Shown here: positions 8,301-15,963 of the stretch, piece after piece | Layout of the letters: every line of letters begins with the position of its first letter | Numbering within the stretch: the first letter of the stretch is position 1 | NCBI GenBank assembly: GCA_045577655.1 | Contig: JAZNIU010000013.1 | Location: 1-28,518 of the forward strand | Length of the DNA stretch: 28,518 nt | Origin: RGIG7450 sp045577655 | Lineage (GTDB): Bacteria; Bacillota; Clostridia; RUG12999 | Direction: 5' to 3' | Notes under the pieces: model-generated | What the model saw: only the letters and a program-made list of their open reading frames with translations | Database searches by the model: none | Told to the model about the DNA's origin: nothing | Made by a program: the position numbers and the translations under genes

Positions 8301-8328
8301 CGGGTGTCACAGGCACCCGCTTTTTTTT
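8301..8328. terminator. Terminator shared by argF and the convergent desulfurase gene
   Basis: CGGGTG (8301-8306) pairs with CACCCG (8314-8319), followed by eight T on the + strand; the A-run at 8294-8300 provides a U-tract on the minus strand. The stop codon of the minus-strand gene (8307-8309) falls within the hairpin loop. Confidence 0.88.
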
Positions 8329-9434
8329 GCAATGGAATTTATGGCAGACAGGAATTTGTCTATGTCTTTGCGCGTTGTAAATGGGCCGGGGCTCACCCGT
8401 ACAGTACCCTGCTCAAGCGAACCATACGCCCGGTGTGCGCAGGGGGCACAGTGAAGACCGCAGCGGACAGCAATTCCATAATATTTGTCAAGCAGATAGC
8501 CGGTCTTAACAACGTCAACACCGTCAATAGAGAAACTGATTACGGGAGTACGGTTTTTGTTCTGTGGGCACAGCAGATCTACCCCACTGATGTTTGATAG
8601 TTCCTCTATAAGAGAAAGCGTGAGATTTTTTTCGTGGTAATTTACGGCATCAAGTCCGTGTCTTTCCAGAAACTCGCAGCTATATCCGAGAGCCAGCACT
8701 GCAGGAGCATTAAGTGTTCCGCTTTCAAACCGGTCGGGCATTGTGTCGGGCTGGGACAAAAGCTCGGAAGAAGAACCGGTGCCTCCTGTCATAAGAGGAG
8801 AAATAAAATAGTTTTCGGGGATATAGAGTGCGCCTGTTCCCTGGGGGCCTAAAAGCCCTTTATGTCCCGCAAAAGCTATCATTGCGCCCCACTGCGCTCT
8901 GACGGGAACGTGCCCTATGCTCTGGGATGCATCTATAAGACAGGGAATATTGTGCCGCTTGCAATATTCTGCAGCAACGGCAACATCGCTTATAACGCCG
9001 CTTACATTGGAAGCGTGATTTAATACCACCAGTGCCGGTTTAGTGTTGCAGGAAAGACGGGAAACATCGCAGCTTCCGTCCGGAAGCAGTGGAAGCGTTT
9101 TAACTTTGCAACCTAGAAAGGTAAGAGGTCTCATGACAGAATTGTGTTCCAACGGAGATACAACAACTGTTGAACCGTGGGAGACTGTGCCGAGGATCGC
9201 AATGTTAAGCGCCTCGGTTGCATTTTTTGTAAATACAACTCTTTCAGGCGAATCAGTTTCCAGAAGTTGTGCAAGCTTTACCCGGACACCAAAAATGTCT
9301 TCGGAAGTTTTAATGGAAGAGGCGTACCCGCCACGCCCGTAATTTGCACCGGACGAGAGGATATATCTTGCCATAAACTCTGCCATGCCCGGCGGTTTGG
9401 GATAGGATGTTGCCGCATTGTCTAAATATATCAT
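8307..9434 (-). CDS. Cysteine desulfurase-family class V aminotransferase
   Basis: The 375-residue product is a PLP enzyme of the NifS/SufS-like class V aminotransferase group. MIYLDNAATSYPKP is the N-terminal signature, Asp168 in CLIDASQS binds the PLP ring nitrogen, Lys192 in AFAGHKGLLGPQGTG forms the Schiff base, and Cys329 in RCGLHCAPCAHR is the likely persulfide cysteine. The LHCAP context matches the cysteine-desulfurase-like subfamily often found beside DUF3343 proteins rather than IscS with IscU; no scaffold gene is present. The likely job is sulfur or selenium mobilisation from cysteine or selenocysteine, which I infer from context only. The start is ATG 9434, with AAGGTGA about 7 nt before it. 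A GTG at 9443 in frame lies inside that ribosome binding site. Confidence 0.88.
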   Translation of the reverse strand: MIYLDNAATSYPKPPGMAEFMARYILSSGANYGRGGYASSIKTSEDIFGVRVKLAQLLETDSPERVVFTKNATEALNIAILGTVSHGSTVVVSPLEHNSVMRPLTFLGCKVKTLPLLPDGSCDVSRLSCNTKPALVVLNHASNVSGVISDVAVAAEYCKRHNIPCLIDASQSIGHVPVRAQWGAMIAFAGHKGLLGPQGTGALYIPENYFISPLMTGGTGSSSELLSQPDTMPDRFESGTLNAPAVLALGYSCEFLERHGLDAVNYHEKNLTLSLIEELSNISGVDLLCPQNKNRTPVISFSIDGVDVVKTGYLLDKYYGIAVRCGLHCAPCAHRAYGSLEQGTVRVSPGPFTTRKDIDKFLSAINSIAKKSGCL

Positions 9435-9439
9435 ATTTT

Positions 9440-9697
9440 TCACCTTATACTTACATACACTTTTCCGTCGTACCGGAAAATATTTTTTATTTTAACACCA
9501 AGTTTTGAGGCAGCGTTTTCGGCTGTTGTAAGTGCCGACGCAGAGGTCAGCACACTGTAGGTACAGCCGCCTGTCGACAAATGTTTCGGTGTTTGAATAA
9601 CCTGAGCATAAAATTTGGCAGAAACCAGCTCTTTTTTAACTCTTGTAGCAGTTGTTGCCGAAGAAAATGTTATTAAAAGTTCAGTTATTTCAATCAC
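9440..9697 (-). CDS. DUF3343-family protein (putative Se/S carrier-like)
   Basis: The 85-residue product has the DUF3343 pattern: a beta strand LLITFSSATTATRVKKEL, then QTPKHLSTGGCTYSV, where the family usually has PTPR-x-IS-x-GC, and a short C-terminal strand. Cys48-49-region GGC would be the conserved cysteine. Members commonly sit beside cysteine desulfurase or selenium-related genes and are thought to carry sulfur or selenium; that role is unproven. It directly precedes the desulfurase-like gene and its 3' end overlaps the latter's ribosome binding site. The start is odd: the only conventional start is GTG 9697, but the AAAGGAG ribosome binding site runs into that codon. Initiation at the next codons (ATT or ATA) would give better spacing. 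Confidence 0.75.
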   Translation of the reverse strand: MIEITELLITFSSATTATRVKKELVSAKFYAQVIQTPKHLSTGGCTYSVLTSASALTTAENAASKLGVKIKNIFRYDGKVYVSIR

Positions 9698-9724
9698 TCC
9701 TTTGATGATGTGTGCCTACATGAT

Positions 9725-9754
9725 ATTATATGAGAATAAAAGGCGATGTGTCAC
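9725..9754 (-). promoter_or_regulatory. Sigma-A-type promoter for DUF3343-desulfurase operon
   Basis: GTGACA (9754-9749), 18 nt, TATAAT (9730-9725) on the minus strand; start predicted near 9718, about 20 nt before the DUF3343 start. It is back to back with the carD promoter. Confidence 0.7.
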
Positions 9755-9777
9755 CGCAGAATTTTTTACTTTCTTGT

Positions 9778-9806
9778 TTGACAAAAAAAAAGAAATGTTG
9801 TATAAT
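9778..9806 (+). promoter_or_regulatory. Consensus sigma-A promoter of the carD-ispD-ispF operon
   Basis: TTGACA (9778-9783), 17 nt, TATAAT (9801-9806), a perfect consensus, 40 nt before the carD-like start codon. Confidence 0.9.
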
Positions 9807-9846
9807 TATAGCAGAAAGTCCAGCACATAAGAAAGGAGAACCGGGT

Positions 9847-10344
9847 ATGTTTAACATCGGGGATAAGGTTGCCTATCCCATGCACGGCGCGGGGATTATA
9901 GAAGATATAGAAAAACGGGAAGTACTCGGAGAGGTAAACGAGTATTATGTGCTTCGTATGCCCTATGACGATATGAAAGTTATGTTTCCCATAACAGGGG
10001 TTGCGGCAGACAGCATAAGAAATATAATCAGCGAAAAAGAAGCAGACGATGTTATCCGGTTTTTTGAAACCTTTTTTGAGGAAAATAACTCAAACTGGAA
10101 CAAAAGATACAGGGAAAACTCCATGCTTATAAAAAGCGGCGACATATATCAGACTGCCCGTGTGGTTAAAATGCTTATGTACCGCGACAAAACCAAAGGC
10201 CTTTCTTCAGGAGAAAGGAAGATGCTTACAAATGCAAAACAAATTCTTATAAGCGAAATAGTGCTTTCGAAAAATATAAGTCAGGCAGAGGTTGAAACCC
10301 TCTTGACCGGGCTTGTTATGCGCCAGATTGAAGTGGGTGAGTAA
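9847..10344 (+). CDS. CarD/CdnL-family transcription regulator
   Basis: The 165-residue product starts MFNIGDKVAYPMHGAGIIEDIE, the Tudor-like RNA-polymerase-interacting domain shared by CarD, CdnL and TRCF. A basic, helical C-terminal domain follows, with FFEENNSNWNKRYRENSMLIKSGD and LSSGERKMLTNAKQILISEI. In CarD this part contacts promoter DNA and stabilises open complexes. Proteins of this family help control ribosomal RNA and stress promoters. ATG 9847 is preceded by AAAGGAGA. An upstream extension of the frame to 9730 lies across the promoter and is not coding. The gene is followed 4 nt later by ispD, an arrangement also seen in other Firmicutes. Confidence 0.9.
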   Translation: MFNIGDKVAYPMHGAGIIEDIEKREVLGEVNEYYVLRMPYDDMKVMFPITGVAADSIRNIISEKEADDVIRFFETFFEENNSNWNKRYRENSMLIKSGDIYQTARVVKMLMYRDKTKGLSSGERKMLTNAKQILISEIVLSKNISQAEVETLLTGLVMRQIEVGE

Positions 10345-10348
10345 GGGT

Positions 10349-11038
10349 ATGATATACGCGGGAATAGTTGCGGGCGGCAGCGGTAGCAGAATGAAAAGCA
10401 AAACGCCCAAACAGTTTCTTAAAATTGCCGGCAAACCCATTTTAGTACACACCGTAGAAAAATTTGCAGACAAAGCGGACAAGGTTGTCGTTGCCTGCAC
10501 GAAAGAACATATGGATTATGCTGCAAAGCTTATGAAAAAGCATTTTGGGGAAAAAGTGAAAATTATATGTGGCGGAACAAGCCGGATGGAAAGTGTTTCT
10601 GCCATTTTAAACTATATTAAGAATACAGCTGACATAACAGAAGAAGATATAATATTGACTCATGACGGGGTACGTCCGTTTGTTTCTTTTGGTGTGATAG
10701 AAGAAAGCATCAGACTTGCCAGGAAAGGGTTTTCGTCCACTGCGGCGTGTCCGGCAGTTGATACTGTCTGCCTCTCGGCAGATGGCAAAGAGATTGAAAG
10801 TGTGCCGTCAAGACAAACGGTTTATAATATCCAGACCCCGCAGACCTTTAACCTTGAAAAGCTTATAAAACTTTTTGACAGTTGTGTGAGTATTGAGAAA
10901 TATACTGATTTATGTGGCATGGCACTGGATGCCGGTGAAAAGGTTTTCCTTGCTGCCGGCGACAGCAGAAACATAAAAATCACCACACCGGTCGACCTGC
11001 ACACTGCTGCTAAAATTGTAAAGGAGAAAAAACGGTGA
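10349..11038 (+). CDS. ispD: 2-C-methyl-D-erythritol 4-phosphate cytidylyltransferase
   Basis: IspD attaches CMP to MEP, the third step of the non-mevalonate isoprenoid pathway. The 229-residue product has the nucleotidyltransferase signature AGIVAGGSGSRMKSKTPKQF at 4-23, whose glycine-rich loop and Lys hold CTP. Further on it has ILTHDGVRPFVS, RQTVYNIQTPQTFNL and YTDLCGMALDAGEKV, the catalytic and substrate-binding motifs. ATG 10349 lies 4 nt after the carD-like stop. The frame extends upstream inside that gene, but only this start gives the normal N-terminus. The stop overlaps the ispF GTG start, implying coupling. Confidence 0.94.
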   Translation: MIYAGIVAGGSGSRMKSKTPKQFLKIAGKPILVHTVEKFADKADKVVVACTKEHMDYAAKLMKKHFGEKVKIICGGTSRMESVSAILNYIKNTADITEEDIILTHDGVRPFVSFGVIEESIRLARKGFSSTAACPAVDTVCLSADGKEIESVPSRQTVYNIQTPQTFNLEKLIKLFDSCVSIEKYTDLCGMALDAGEKVFLAAGDSRNIKITTPVDLHTAAKIVKEKKR

Positions 11039-11502
11039 GAATTGGTAACGGATATGATGTTCATGCTTTTAAAGAGGGCAGAAAGCTTGTTTTGGGCGGC
11101 GTTGAAATTCCGTATTCTAAAGGACTTGACGGACATTCTGACGCCGACGTTTTGTTGCATGCCATAATGGATGCTCTTTTAGGCGCAGCAGCTTTGGGGG
11201 ATATCGGACACCATTTCCCCGACAAGGATGATAAATATAGGGGTATAAGCAGTTTAAAACTTCTGGGAGAAGTGAAAATGCTTGTTCTTGAAAAAGGGTT
11301 TCAAATTGAAAATATTGATTGCATAATAGTGGCACAAAAGCCAAAGCTTGCAGATTATATACCAATGATGAAAGAAAAAATAGCAAAGGTTCTTTGCTTA
11401 AATAAAGATATGGTGAATGTAAAAGCAACCACAACCGAAAAATTGGGGTTTGAAGGCAGAGAAGAAGGGATTTCTGCCTATGCCGTATGCTTGTTAAAAT
11501 AA
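11035..11502 (+). CDS. ispF: 2-C-methyl-D-erythritol 2,4-cyclodiphosphate synthase
   Basis: IspF cyclises CDP-ME 2-phosphate to MEcPP and releases CMP. The 155-residue product starts MRIGNGYDVHAF, which supplies the metal-binding Asp8 and His10. GLDGHSDADVLLHAIMDALLGA gives the third metal ligand (His42 region), and ALGDIGHHFPD is the second signature. The C-terminal KATTTEKLGFEGREEGI is typical. GTG 11035 overlaps the ispD stop (GTGA), with AAGGAG at 11022-11027. Adjacent ispD and ispF genes are common and are sometimes fused; here they are separate. Confidence 0.95.
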   Translation: MRIGNGYDVHAFKEGRKLVLGGVEIPYSKGLDGHSDADVLLHAIMDALLGAAALGDIGHHFPDKDDKYRGISSLKLLGEVKMLVLEKGFQIENIDCIIVAQKPKLADYIPMMKEKIAKVLCLNKDMVNVKATTTEKLGFEGREEGISAYAVCLLK

Positions 11503-11520
11503 AATAGGGGGATGAATCAA

Positions 11521-13224
11521 TTGAAAATGTCAAAAATGCTTATGCCTACACTGCGTGAAGTGCCGGCGGAAGCGGAAATAAAAAGCCATCAGCTTATGCT
11601 CAGAGCCGGTCTTATGAGAAAAGCAGCTTCCGGAGTTTACAACTATCTTCCCATGGGGCTGAGAGTTCTTAACAAGGTTGAAAACATTATCCGAAATGCT
11701 ATGGACAGCCATGACGCACAGGAACTTCTTATGCCTGCGCTGCTTCCTGCAGAGTCTTATATGGCGTCGGGAAGATGGGAAGTTTTCGGTGACAATATGT
11801 TCAGACTTAAGGACAGAAACGGAAGAGATTTTTGTCTTGGACCTACTCACGAAGAGGTTTTTACCGAGCTTGTAAGAAATGAAGTTCATTCATATAAAGA
11901 TTTGCCAATGACTCTTTATCAGATTCAGACAAAATACCGCGACGAGAGCAGACCAAGGTTTGGTATCATGCGCGGCAGAGAATTTGTTATGAAAGATGCC
12001 TACAGCTTTGATATAAACAAAGAGGGACTTGACAAATCTTATGAAAATATGTATGAGGCGTATTGCCAGGCTTTTGACAAACTGTCACTCGACTATACAA
12101 TAGTTGATGCAGACTCGGGTGCTATGGGTGGCAGCGGCTCACAGGAATTTATGGTTAAGTCTGACGTGGGCGAAGACACAATAGCATACTGTGACGCCTG
12201 CGGATACGCGGCAAACAGTGAAAAAGCAGTTTGTGTTCCGGAGGAGATTGAATGTCCCAAAGGCGACCTTCCGCTTACAGAAATCCACACACCGAATGTT
12301 AAAACAATAGAAGAGCTTATGGGCTTTTTTGAATCAGACCCAAAACTCTTTGTAAAAACTCTTATTTACCGTGCGGATGACAAGGTTGTTGCTGTTATGG
12401 TACGTGGCGACAGAGAGGTTAACGAGGTTAAGCTTGCAAATCATCTTGGAGCAAACGAACTTGGTCTTGCCGATGCTGCGACGGTTATGGAAGTTACCGG
12501 TGCCGAAGTTGGATTTGCAGGTCCGATAGGAATTAAATGTTCTGTACTTATGGATAATGAAGTTGAAAAAATGACAAACTTTATTGTTGGTGCAAACAAA
12601 ACAGACTATCACTATTTAAATGTTCAGCTTGGCAGAGATTTCACTCCTGATGCCATAGGCGATTTCAGAGTTATAGTATGTGGAGACAAATGCCCCAAAT
12701 GTGGTGGCGAAATAAAAACTGCCCAGGGTATTGAAGTTGGCCACATATTTAAGCTTGGCACAAAATATTCTGAGGCACTTGGTTGCACATTCCTTGACGA
12801 AAACAGCAAAGAAATTCCGGCAATTATGGGTTGCTACGGAATAGGAGTGAGCAGATGTATTGCTGCTGTTATTGAACAGAATAATGACGAAAACGGTATA
12901 GTGTGGCCTGTAGCGGTTGCTCCTTATGAAGCAATTGTTGTTCCGGTTAATGCTACTGACGAAACACAGATGGGAATTGCAACAGAGATATACCAAAAGC
13001 TGTTGGCTGCAGGAATTGAGACGGTTATTGACGACAGAGATGAACGTGCCGGCGTTAAGTTTAAAGATGCTGACCTCATGGGATTCCCTGTAAGAATTAC
13101 TGTTGGTAAATTTGCAAAAGACGGCATTGTTGAGTACAAACTCAGAAAAAGCGATGAGGTGATTAAAAAATCGCCGGAAGATGCTGCAAATGATGCAATT
13201 GCATATATTTTGGGAGAAAGATAG
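11521..13224 (+). CDS. proS: Proline--tRNA ligase (bacterial type, with editing insertion)
   Basis: ProS charges tRNA-Pro. The 567-residue class II synthetase shows SKMLMPTLREVPAEAEI at the N-terminus, motif 2 YRDESRPRFGIMRGREFVMK, and motif 3 GIGVSRCIAAVIEQNND. Between motifs 2 and 3 lies the roughly 180-residue insertion (about 220-400) that hydrolyses mischarged Ala-tRNA-Pro in bacterial enzymes. The anticodon-binding domain follows (VAPYEAIVVPVN onward). TTG 11521 gives the usual N-terminus and sits 9 nt after the G-rich Shine-Dalgarno sequence at 11506-11511. An in-frame ATG at 11512 directly abuts that sequence, so I think it less likely. The gene follows ispF with 18 nt between. Confidence 0.95.
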   Translation: MKMSKMLMPTLREVPAEAEIKSHQLMLRAGLMRKAASGVYNYLPMGLRVLNKVENIIRNAMDSHDAQELLMPALLPAESYMASGRWEVFGDNMFRLKDRNGRDFCLGPTHEEVFTELVRNEVHSYKDLPMTLYQIQTKYRDESRPRFGIMRGREFVMKDAYSFDINKEGLDKSYENMYEAYCQAFDKLSLDYTIVDADSGAMGGSGSQEFMVKSDVGEDTIAYCDACGYAANSEKAVCVPEEIECPKGDLPLTEIHTPNVKTIEELMGFFESDPKLFVKTLIYRADDKVVAVMVRGDREVNEVKLANHLGANELGLADAATVMEVTGAEVGFAGPIGIKCSVLMDNEVEKMTNFIVGANKTDYHYLNVQLGRDFTPDAIGDFRVIVCGDKCPKCGGEIKTAQGIEVGHIFKLGTKYSEALGCTFLDENSKEIPAIMGCYGIGVSRCIAAVIEQNNDENGIVWPVAVAPYEAIVVPVNATDETQMGIATEIYQKLLAAGIETVIDDRDERAGVKFKDADLMGFPVRITVGKFAKDGIVEYKLRKSDEVIKKSPEDAANDAIAYILGER

Positions 13225-13236
13225 GAGAAAAGGTAA

Positions 13237-14055
13237 ATGTCAAATTGTGATACATGTGCAAGTAAAGGTACTTGCTCGGGTAGCTGCAGTGAAATTGCAA
13301 AAGAAAAATTAAACGAGCTTGCAAGCGTTAAAAAAGTTATAGGGGTTATGAGTGGTAAAGGCGGTGTTGGTAAATCGTCTGTTACCTCCATGCTTGCTGT
13401 AGCCCTTTCAAGAAAAGGGTATAAAACAGGTATTTTAGATGCCGACATTCTGGGACCGTCAATTCCCAAAATGTTTGGCTTAAAACCCGGTGTTCAGGGA
13501 ACAGAAACAGCAATTTTCCCAAAAGAAACACACAACGGAATTCAGGTTATGTCTGTTAATTTGTTGCTTGAAAATGCTGATGACCCTGTTGTATGGAGAG
13601 GCTCAATTGTGTCGGGAACAGTCAAACAGTTCTGGACAGACGTTGTGTGGAACGACCTGGATTTTCTCTTCATAGACATGCCCCCGGGAACAGGCGACGT
13701 GCCGCTGACAGTTTTCCAGTCAATTCCGATAGACGGCGTTGTTATTGTAACATCTCCGCAGGAACTTGTTAAGGAGATTGTTGGTAAATCTTATAAAATG
13801 ACAAAGATGATGAATGTTCCGGTAATCGGTCTGGCAGAAAACTACAGTTATGTAAAATGCCCTGACTGCGACAAGGAAATATACATCTTCGGCAGCGGAA
13901 AAACAGAGGAAGCGGCAAAAGAATATGGGATTCCTCTTCTTGCAAAGATTCCTATGGACCAGAAAATTGCAGCTTTTTCAGACAGCGGCGATATGGACAA
14001 GGTTACAACCGAGTATGTTGACGCCCTTGCTAATCAGATAGAAAAAATAATATAA
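13237..14055 (+). CDS. Mrp/NBP35-type P-loop ATPase (Fe-S cluster carrier)
   Basis: The 272-residue product is a SIMIBI-class ATPase of the Mrp/ApbC/NBP35 group that binds and transfers iron-sulfur clusters. The N-terminus is cysteine-rich (NCDTCASKGTCSGSC, residues 3-17), as in NBP35-like carriers. A deviant Walker A motif follows, MSGKGGVGKSS at 38-48, and FIDMPPGTGD at 146-155 is the switch/Walker B region. The CPDC pair Cys208/Cys211 is the conserved bridging cluster site. It lacks the N-terminal DUF59 domain of Escherichia coli Mrp. ATG 13237 has AGGAGAAAAGG upstream. It could equally be called apbC or mrp; the client proteins are not known. Confidence 0.9.
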   Translation: MSNCDTCASKGTCSGSCSEIAKEKLNELASVKKVIGVMSGKGGVGKSSVTSMLAVALSRKGYKTGILDADILGPSIPKMFGLKPGVQGTETAIFPKETHNGIQVMSVNLLLENADDPVVWRGSIVSGTVKQFWTDVVWNDLDFLFIDMPPGTGDVPLTVFQSIPIDGVVIVTSPQELVKEIVGKSYKMTKMMNVPVIGLAENYSYVKCPDCDKEIYIFGSGKTEEAAKEYGIPLLAKIPMDQKIAAFSDSGDMDKVTTEYVDALANQIEKII

Positions 14056-14060
14056 AATAG

Positions 14061-14093
14061 AAAAAGGACAGTCTGTTCAGACTGTCCTTTTTT
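14061..14093. terminator. Bidirectional terminator between Mrp-type ATPase and metK
   Basis: A 14-bp stem (14061-14074 with 14079-14092) around a GTTC loop carries its own A-run and T-run, so it can end both convergent genes. Confidence 0.9.
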
Positions 14094-14096
14094 GTG

Positions 14097-15272
14097 TTAT
14101 AAAGCTTTTTTAAGTTCTTCTGTTTTGTCGGTTTTCTCCCACAGAACACCAAGATCTTCTCTGCCCATGTGACCATAAGAAGAAAGCTGAGCGTAAATGG
14201 GGCTTCTGAGTTTGAATTTGTCGATAATTGCTGCGGGGCGAAGGTCAAACACTTTTGAAACAGCTTCGGCAATTTTTTCGTCGCTGCAAATACCTGTTCC
14301 GTAAGTGTTTATCATAACAGAAACAGGGCGGGCAACGCCTATTGCATAAGCAAGCTGAACCTCGCTTTTTTTTGCAATTTTTGCTGCCACAATGTTTTTT
14401 GCAACATATCGTGCGGCATAAGCTGCGCTTCTATCAACTTTTGTTGGGTCTTTTCCGGAAAAAGCACCGCCGCCATGGCTTGCATATCCGCCGTATGTAT
14501 CAACAATAATTTTTCGGCCGGTGAGACCGCTGTCTCCATGAGGCCCGCCAACAACAAAACGACCGGTTGGGTTAATGTAGATTTTGGTGTTTTTATCAAG
14601 CAGTTTTTCGTCTATGGTTGCACGGATAACATATTTTTCGATGTCTGCACGGATTTGTTCAAGAGAAACATCGGCATCATGCTGGCTTGAAACCACAACA
14701 GTATCAACTCTTGTCGGAACACCGTCATTATATTCTATGGTAACCTGTGTTTTTCCGTCCGGTCTGAGATAGGGCAGAACTCCTGATTTTCTGACCTCGG
14801 TAAGTTTTTTTGCAAGATGATGTGCCATTGAAATGGGCATTGGCATAAGTTCAGGGGTTTCGTCACAGGCAAAACCAAACATCATACCCTGGTCGCCGGC
14901 ACCAATTTCATCATAGCTGGCGGACGAACCGTCTTTTGCTTCAAAAGCTTTGTCAACTCCCATGGCAATATCGCCCGACTGCTCGTCGATAGCGGTGAGA
15001 ACTGAACAGGTGGTTCCGTCAAAACCGTATTTTGCACGGTCATAACCAATTTCCACAATGGCATCACGGGCAATTTTCGGGATGTCCACATAAGCAGAAG
15101 TTGTTATTTCGCCCATGAGAAGAACAAGACCTGTAGTAACAGATGTTTCGCAAGCCACTCTTGCCATAGGGTCTTTAGCTAAAATAGCGTCTAAAACAGA
15201 GTCGGAAATGCGGTCGCAGATTTTATCCGGATGACCTTCGGTAACCGATTCTGAAGTGAAAAATGTTTTCAT
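14097..15272 (-). CDS. metK: S-adenosylmethionine synthetase
   Basis: MetK makes SAM from methionine and ATP. The 391-residue product begins MKTFFTSESVTEGHPDKICD, the family signature with the ATP-binding His. GAGDQGMMFGFACDE is the conserved methionine-loop hexapeptide region, and GGGAFSGKDPTKVDRSAAY is the phosphate-binding signature. The length is normal. ATG 15272 has a strong AAGGAGG about 7 nt upstream. The gene sits behind a SAM-I riboswitch with its own terminator, so its product SAM should shut off its transcription. It is monocistronic and ends at the shared terminator. Confidence 0.97.
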   Translation of the reverse strand: MKTFFTSESVTEGHPDKICDRISDSVLDAILAKDPMARVACETSVTTGLVLLMGEITTSAYVDIPKIARDAIVEIGYDRAKYGFDGTTCSVLTAIDEQSGDIAMGVDKAFEAKDGSSASYDEIGAGDQGMMFGFACDETPELMPMPISMAHHLAKKLTEVRKSGVLPYLRPDGKTQVTIEYNDGVPTRVDTVVVSSQHDADVSLEQIRADIEKYVIRATIDEKLLDKNTKIYINPTGRFVVGGPHGDSGLTGRKIIVDTYGGYASHGGGAFSGKDPTKVDRSAAYAARYVAKNIVAAKIAKKSEVQLAYAIGVARPVSVMINTYGTGICSDEKIAEAVSKVFDLRPAAIIDKFKLRSPIYAQLSSYGHMGREDLGVLWEKTDKTEELKKAL

Positions 15273-15290
15273 AATTTACCTCCTTAACGT

Positions 15291-15316
15291 AAAAAATCCT
15301 CCTAAAGATAGGAGGA
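15291..15316 (-). terminator. Riboswitch-controlled terminator of metK
   Basis: On the minus strand an 8-bp hairpin (15316-15309 with 15304-15297, loop of 4) is followed by six U (15296-15291). It lies between the SAM aptamer and the metK ribosome binding site, so it is the expression platform. Confidence 0.88.
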
Positions 15317-15324
15317 GCAATTCC

Positions 15325-15418
15325 CCTTATCTTAGCTTTATAAGCCGGATTTGGCACCTTGCCTGGTGGCAGGTTGCCGGGTTTCACAGGGCCGTTCCCT
15401 CTACCTCTCTTGATAAGG
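15325..15418 (-). ncRNA. SAM-I (S-box) riboswitch aptamer
   Basis: Read on the minus strand, this region contains the S-box core: CTTATCAAGAG-AGGTAGAGGGA, then GGCCCTGTGAAACCCGGCAA, then the GGTGCCAAATCC element, closed by GATAAGG pairing with the 5' CTTATC to form P1. This is the standard SAM-I arrangement. A terminator and metK follow. High SAM should stabilise the aptamer and allow the terminator to form. No clear promoter lies just upstream: the best -10 (15423-15418) would start transcription inside P1. The leader may therefore be fed from the tRNA operon or from a poor-consensus promoter. Confidence 0.93.
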
Positions 15419-15439
15419 ATATATTTGTTTTTTGATTTC

Positions 15440-15496
15440 GCGGCAAAGCGAAGCCGCAAACTTTTAAGGTTGCGGCAAGCAAAAAAAGGCTTGCCG
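15440..15496. other. Two GC-rich hairpins between tRNA-Leu(CAA) and the metK leader
   Basis: GCGGCAAGC (15472-15480) pairs with GCTTGCCGC (15488-15496) around a 7-nt A-rich loop, and GCGGC (15440-15444) pairs with GCCGC (15453-15457). Neither has a U-tract on the minus strand in the right place for a normal terminator. They may be tRNA 3' processing or pausing structures. Confidence 0.45.
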
Positions 15497-15500
15497 CGAC

Positions 15501-15588
15501 GTGGTGCCGAAGGCGGGACTTGAACCCGCATGATATCACTATCGCTGGATTTTGAGTCCAGTGCGTCTGCCAATTTCACCACTTCGGC
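15501..15588 (-). tRNA. tRNA-Leu (anticodon CAA)
   Basis: The 88-nt minus-strand sequence has acceptor arm GCCGAAG/CTTCGGC, discriminator A and encoded CCA. The anticodon loop CTCAAAA gives CAA, and there is the long variable arm of a class II tRNA, plus a T arm with GGTTCAAGTCC. It is the last tRNA of the cluster, about 80 nt before the metK riboswitch. Confidence 0.96.
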
Positions 15589-15598
15589 ATATATTTAA

Positions 15599-15646
15599 TT
15601 TGTGCAGAGGCATCCGCACTCTGCGTGACCGCTTGCGCAATCTGAA
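15599..15646 (-). repeat. Third, diverged copy of the tRNA-Leu spacer element
   Basis: The 14-mer GCAAGCGGTCACGC (minus strand, 15636-15623) is identical to that in the two 85-bp repeat copies (15883-15870 and 16032-16019). CTGCACAAATTAAATA downstream resembles TTGCACAACTTATAAT ahead of tRNA-Leu(UAG). Each copy ends directly before a tRNA-Leu 5' end. Confidence 0.7.
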
Positions 15647-15655
15647 AAATAAAAA

Positions 15656-15730
15656 TGGAGCGGAAGACGAGATTCGAACTCGCGACTTTCACCTTGGCAA
15701 GGTGACACTCTACCACTGAGTCACTCCCGC
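15656..15730 (-). tRNA. tRNA-Gly (anticodon GCC)
   Basis: This 75-nt minus-strand tRNA has acceptor GCGGGAG/CTTCCGC, D arm CTCAGTGGTAGAG, anticodon loop with GCC (CTTGCCAAG), T arm with GAGTTCGAATCTC, and encoded CCA. Confidence 0.96.
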
Positions 15731-15751
15731 ATAAATAGATTTTGGGGATTG

Positions 15752-15836
15752 TGGTGCAGGTGACAGGACTTGAACCTGCACATCGGTTGACATTAGAACC
15801 TAAATCTAACGCGTCTGCCAATTCCGCCACACCTGC
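15752..15836 (-). tRNA. tRNA-Leu (anticodon UAG)
   Basis: This 85-nt minus-strand tRNA has acceptor GCAGGTG/CACCTGC with encoded CCA, anticodon loop TTTAGGT giving UAG, a class II variable arm and a T arm with GGTTCAAGTCC. Its first 22 nt are duplicated at 15985-15964. Confidence 0.96.
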
Positions 15837-15899
15837 AAATTATAAGTTGTGCAAGGCAGCCGCGTTATCGCGTGACCGCTTGCGGTGCCCAAAATCAAA
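15815..15899 (-). repeat. 85-bp direct repeat, copy 1 (5' part of tRNA-Leu(UAG) plus upstream spacer)
   Basis: This copy contains the first 22 nt of the intact tRNA-Leu(UAG) and 63 nt upstream. It recurs 149 bp away at 15964-16048 with one mismatch (TGCCC/TACCC). The spacer part includes ATAA-looped CGCG hairpin potential and the shared 14-mer GCAAGCGGTCACGC (minus strand). Confidence 0.93.
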
Positions 15900-15963
15900 G
15901 ATTTTGACCGCTGCGCCATTTTTGCCTCGCTTAATCTGCCACCGGCAGCGCTTGGCACAAATG

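Noticed and set aside
15223..15582. Open minus-strand frame covering tRNA-Leu(CAA), the SAM-I leader and the metK start
   Set aside because: It is a translation of tRNA and riboswitch sequence; such frames are a known annotation artefact.
15576..15830. Open frame across tRNA-Gly and tRNA-Leu(UAG)
   Set aside because: It runs entirely over tRNA genes and spacers with no ribosome binding site.
15839..15844. TATAAT directly upstream of tRNA-Leu(UAG) as its promoter
   Set aside because: It is 2 nt from the mature 5' end, so transcription would start inside the tRNA.
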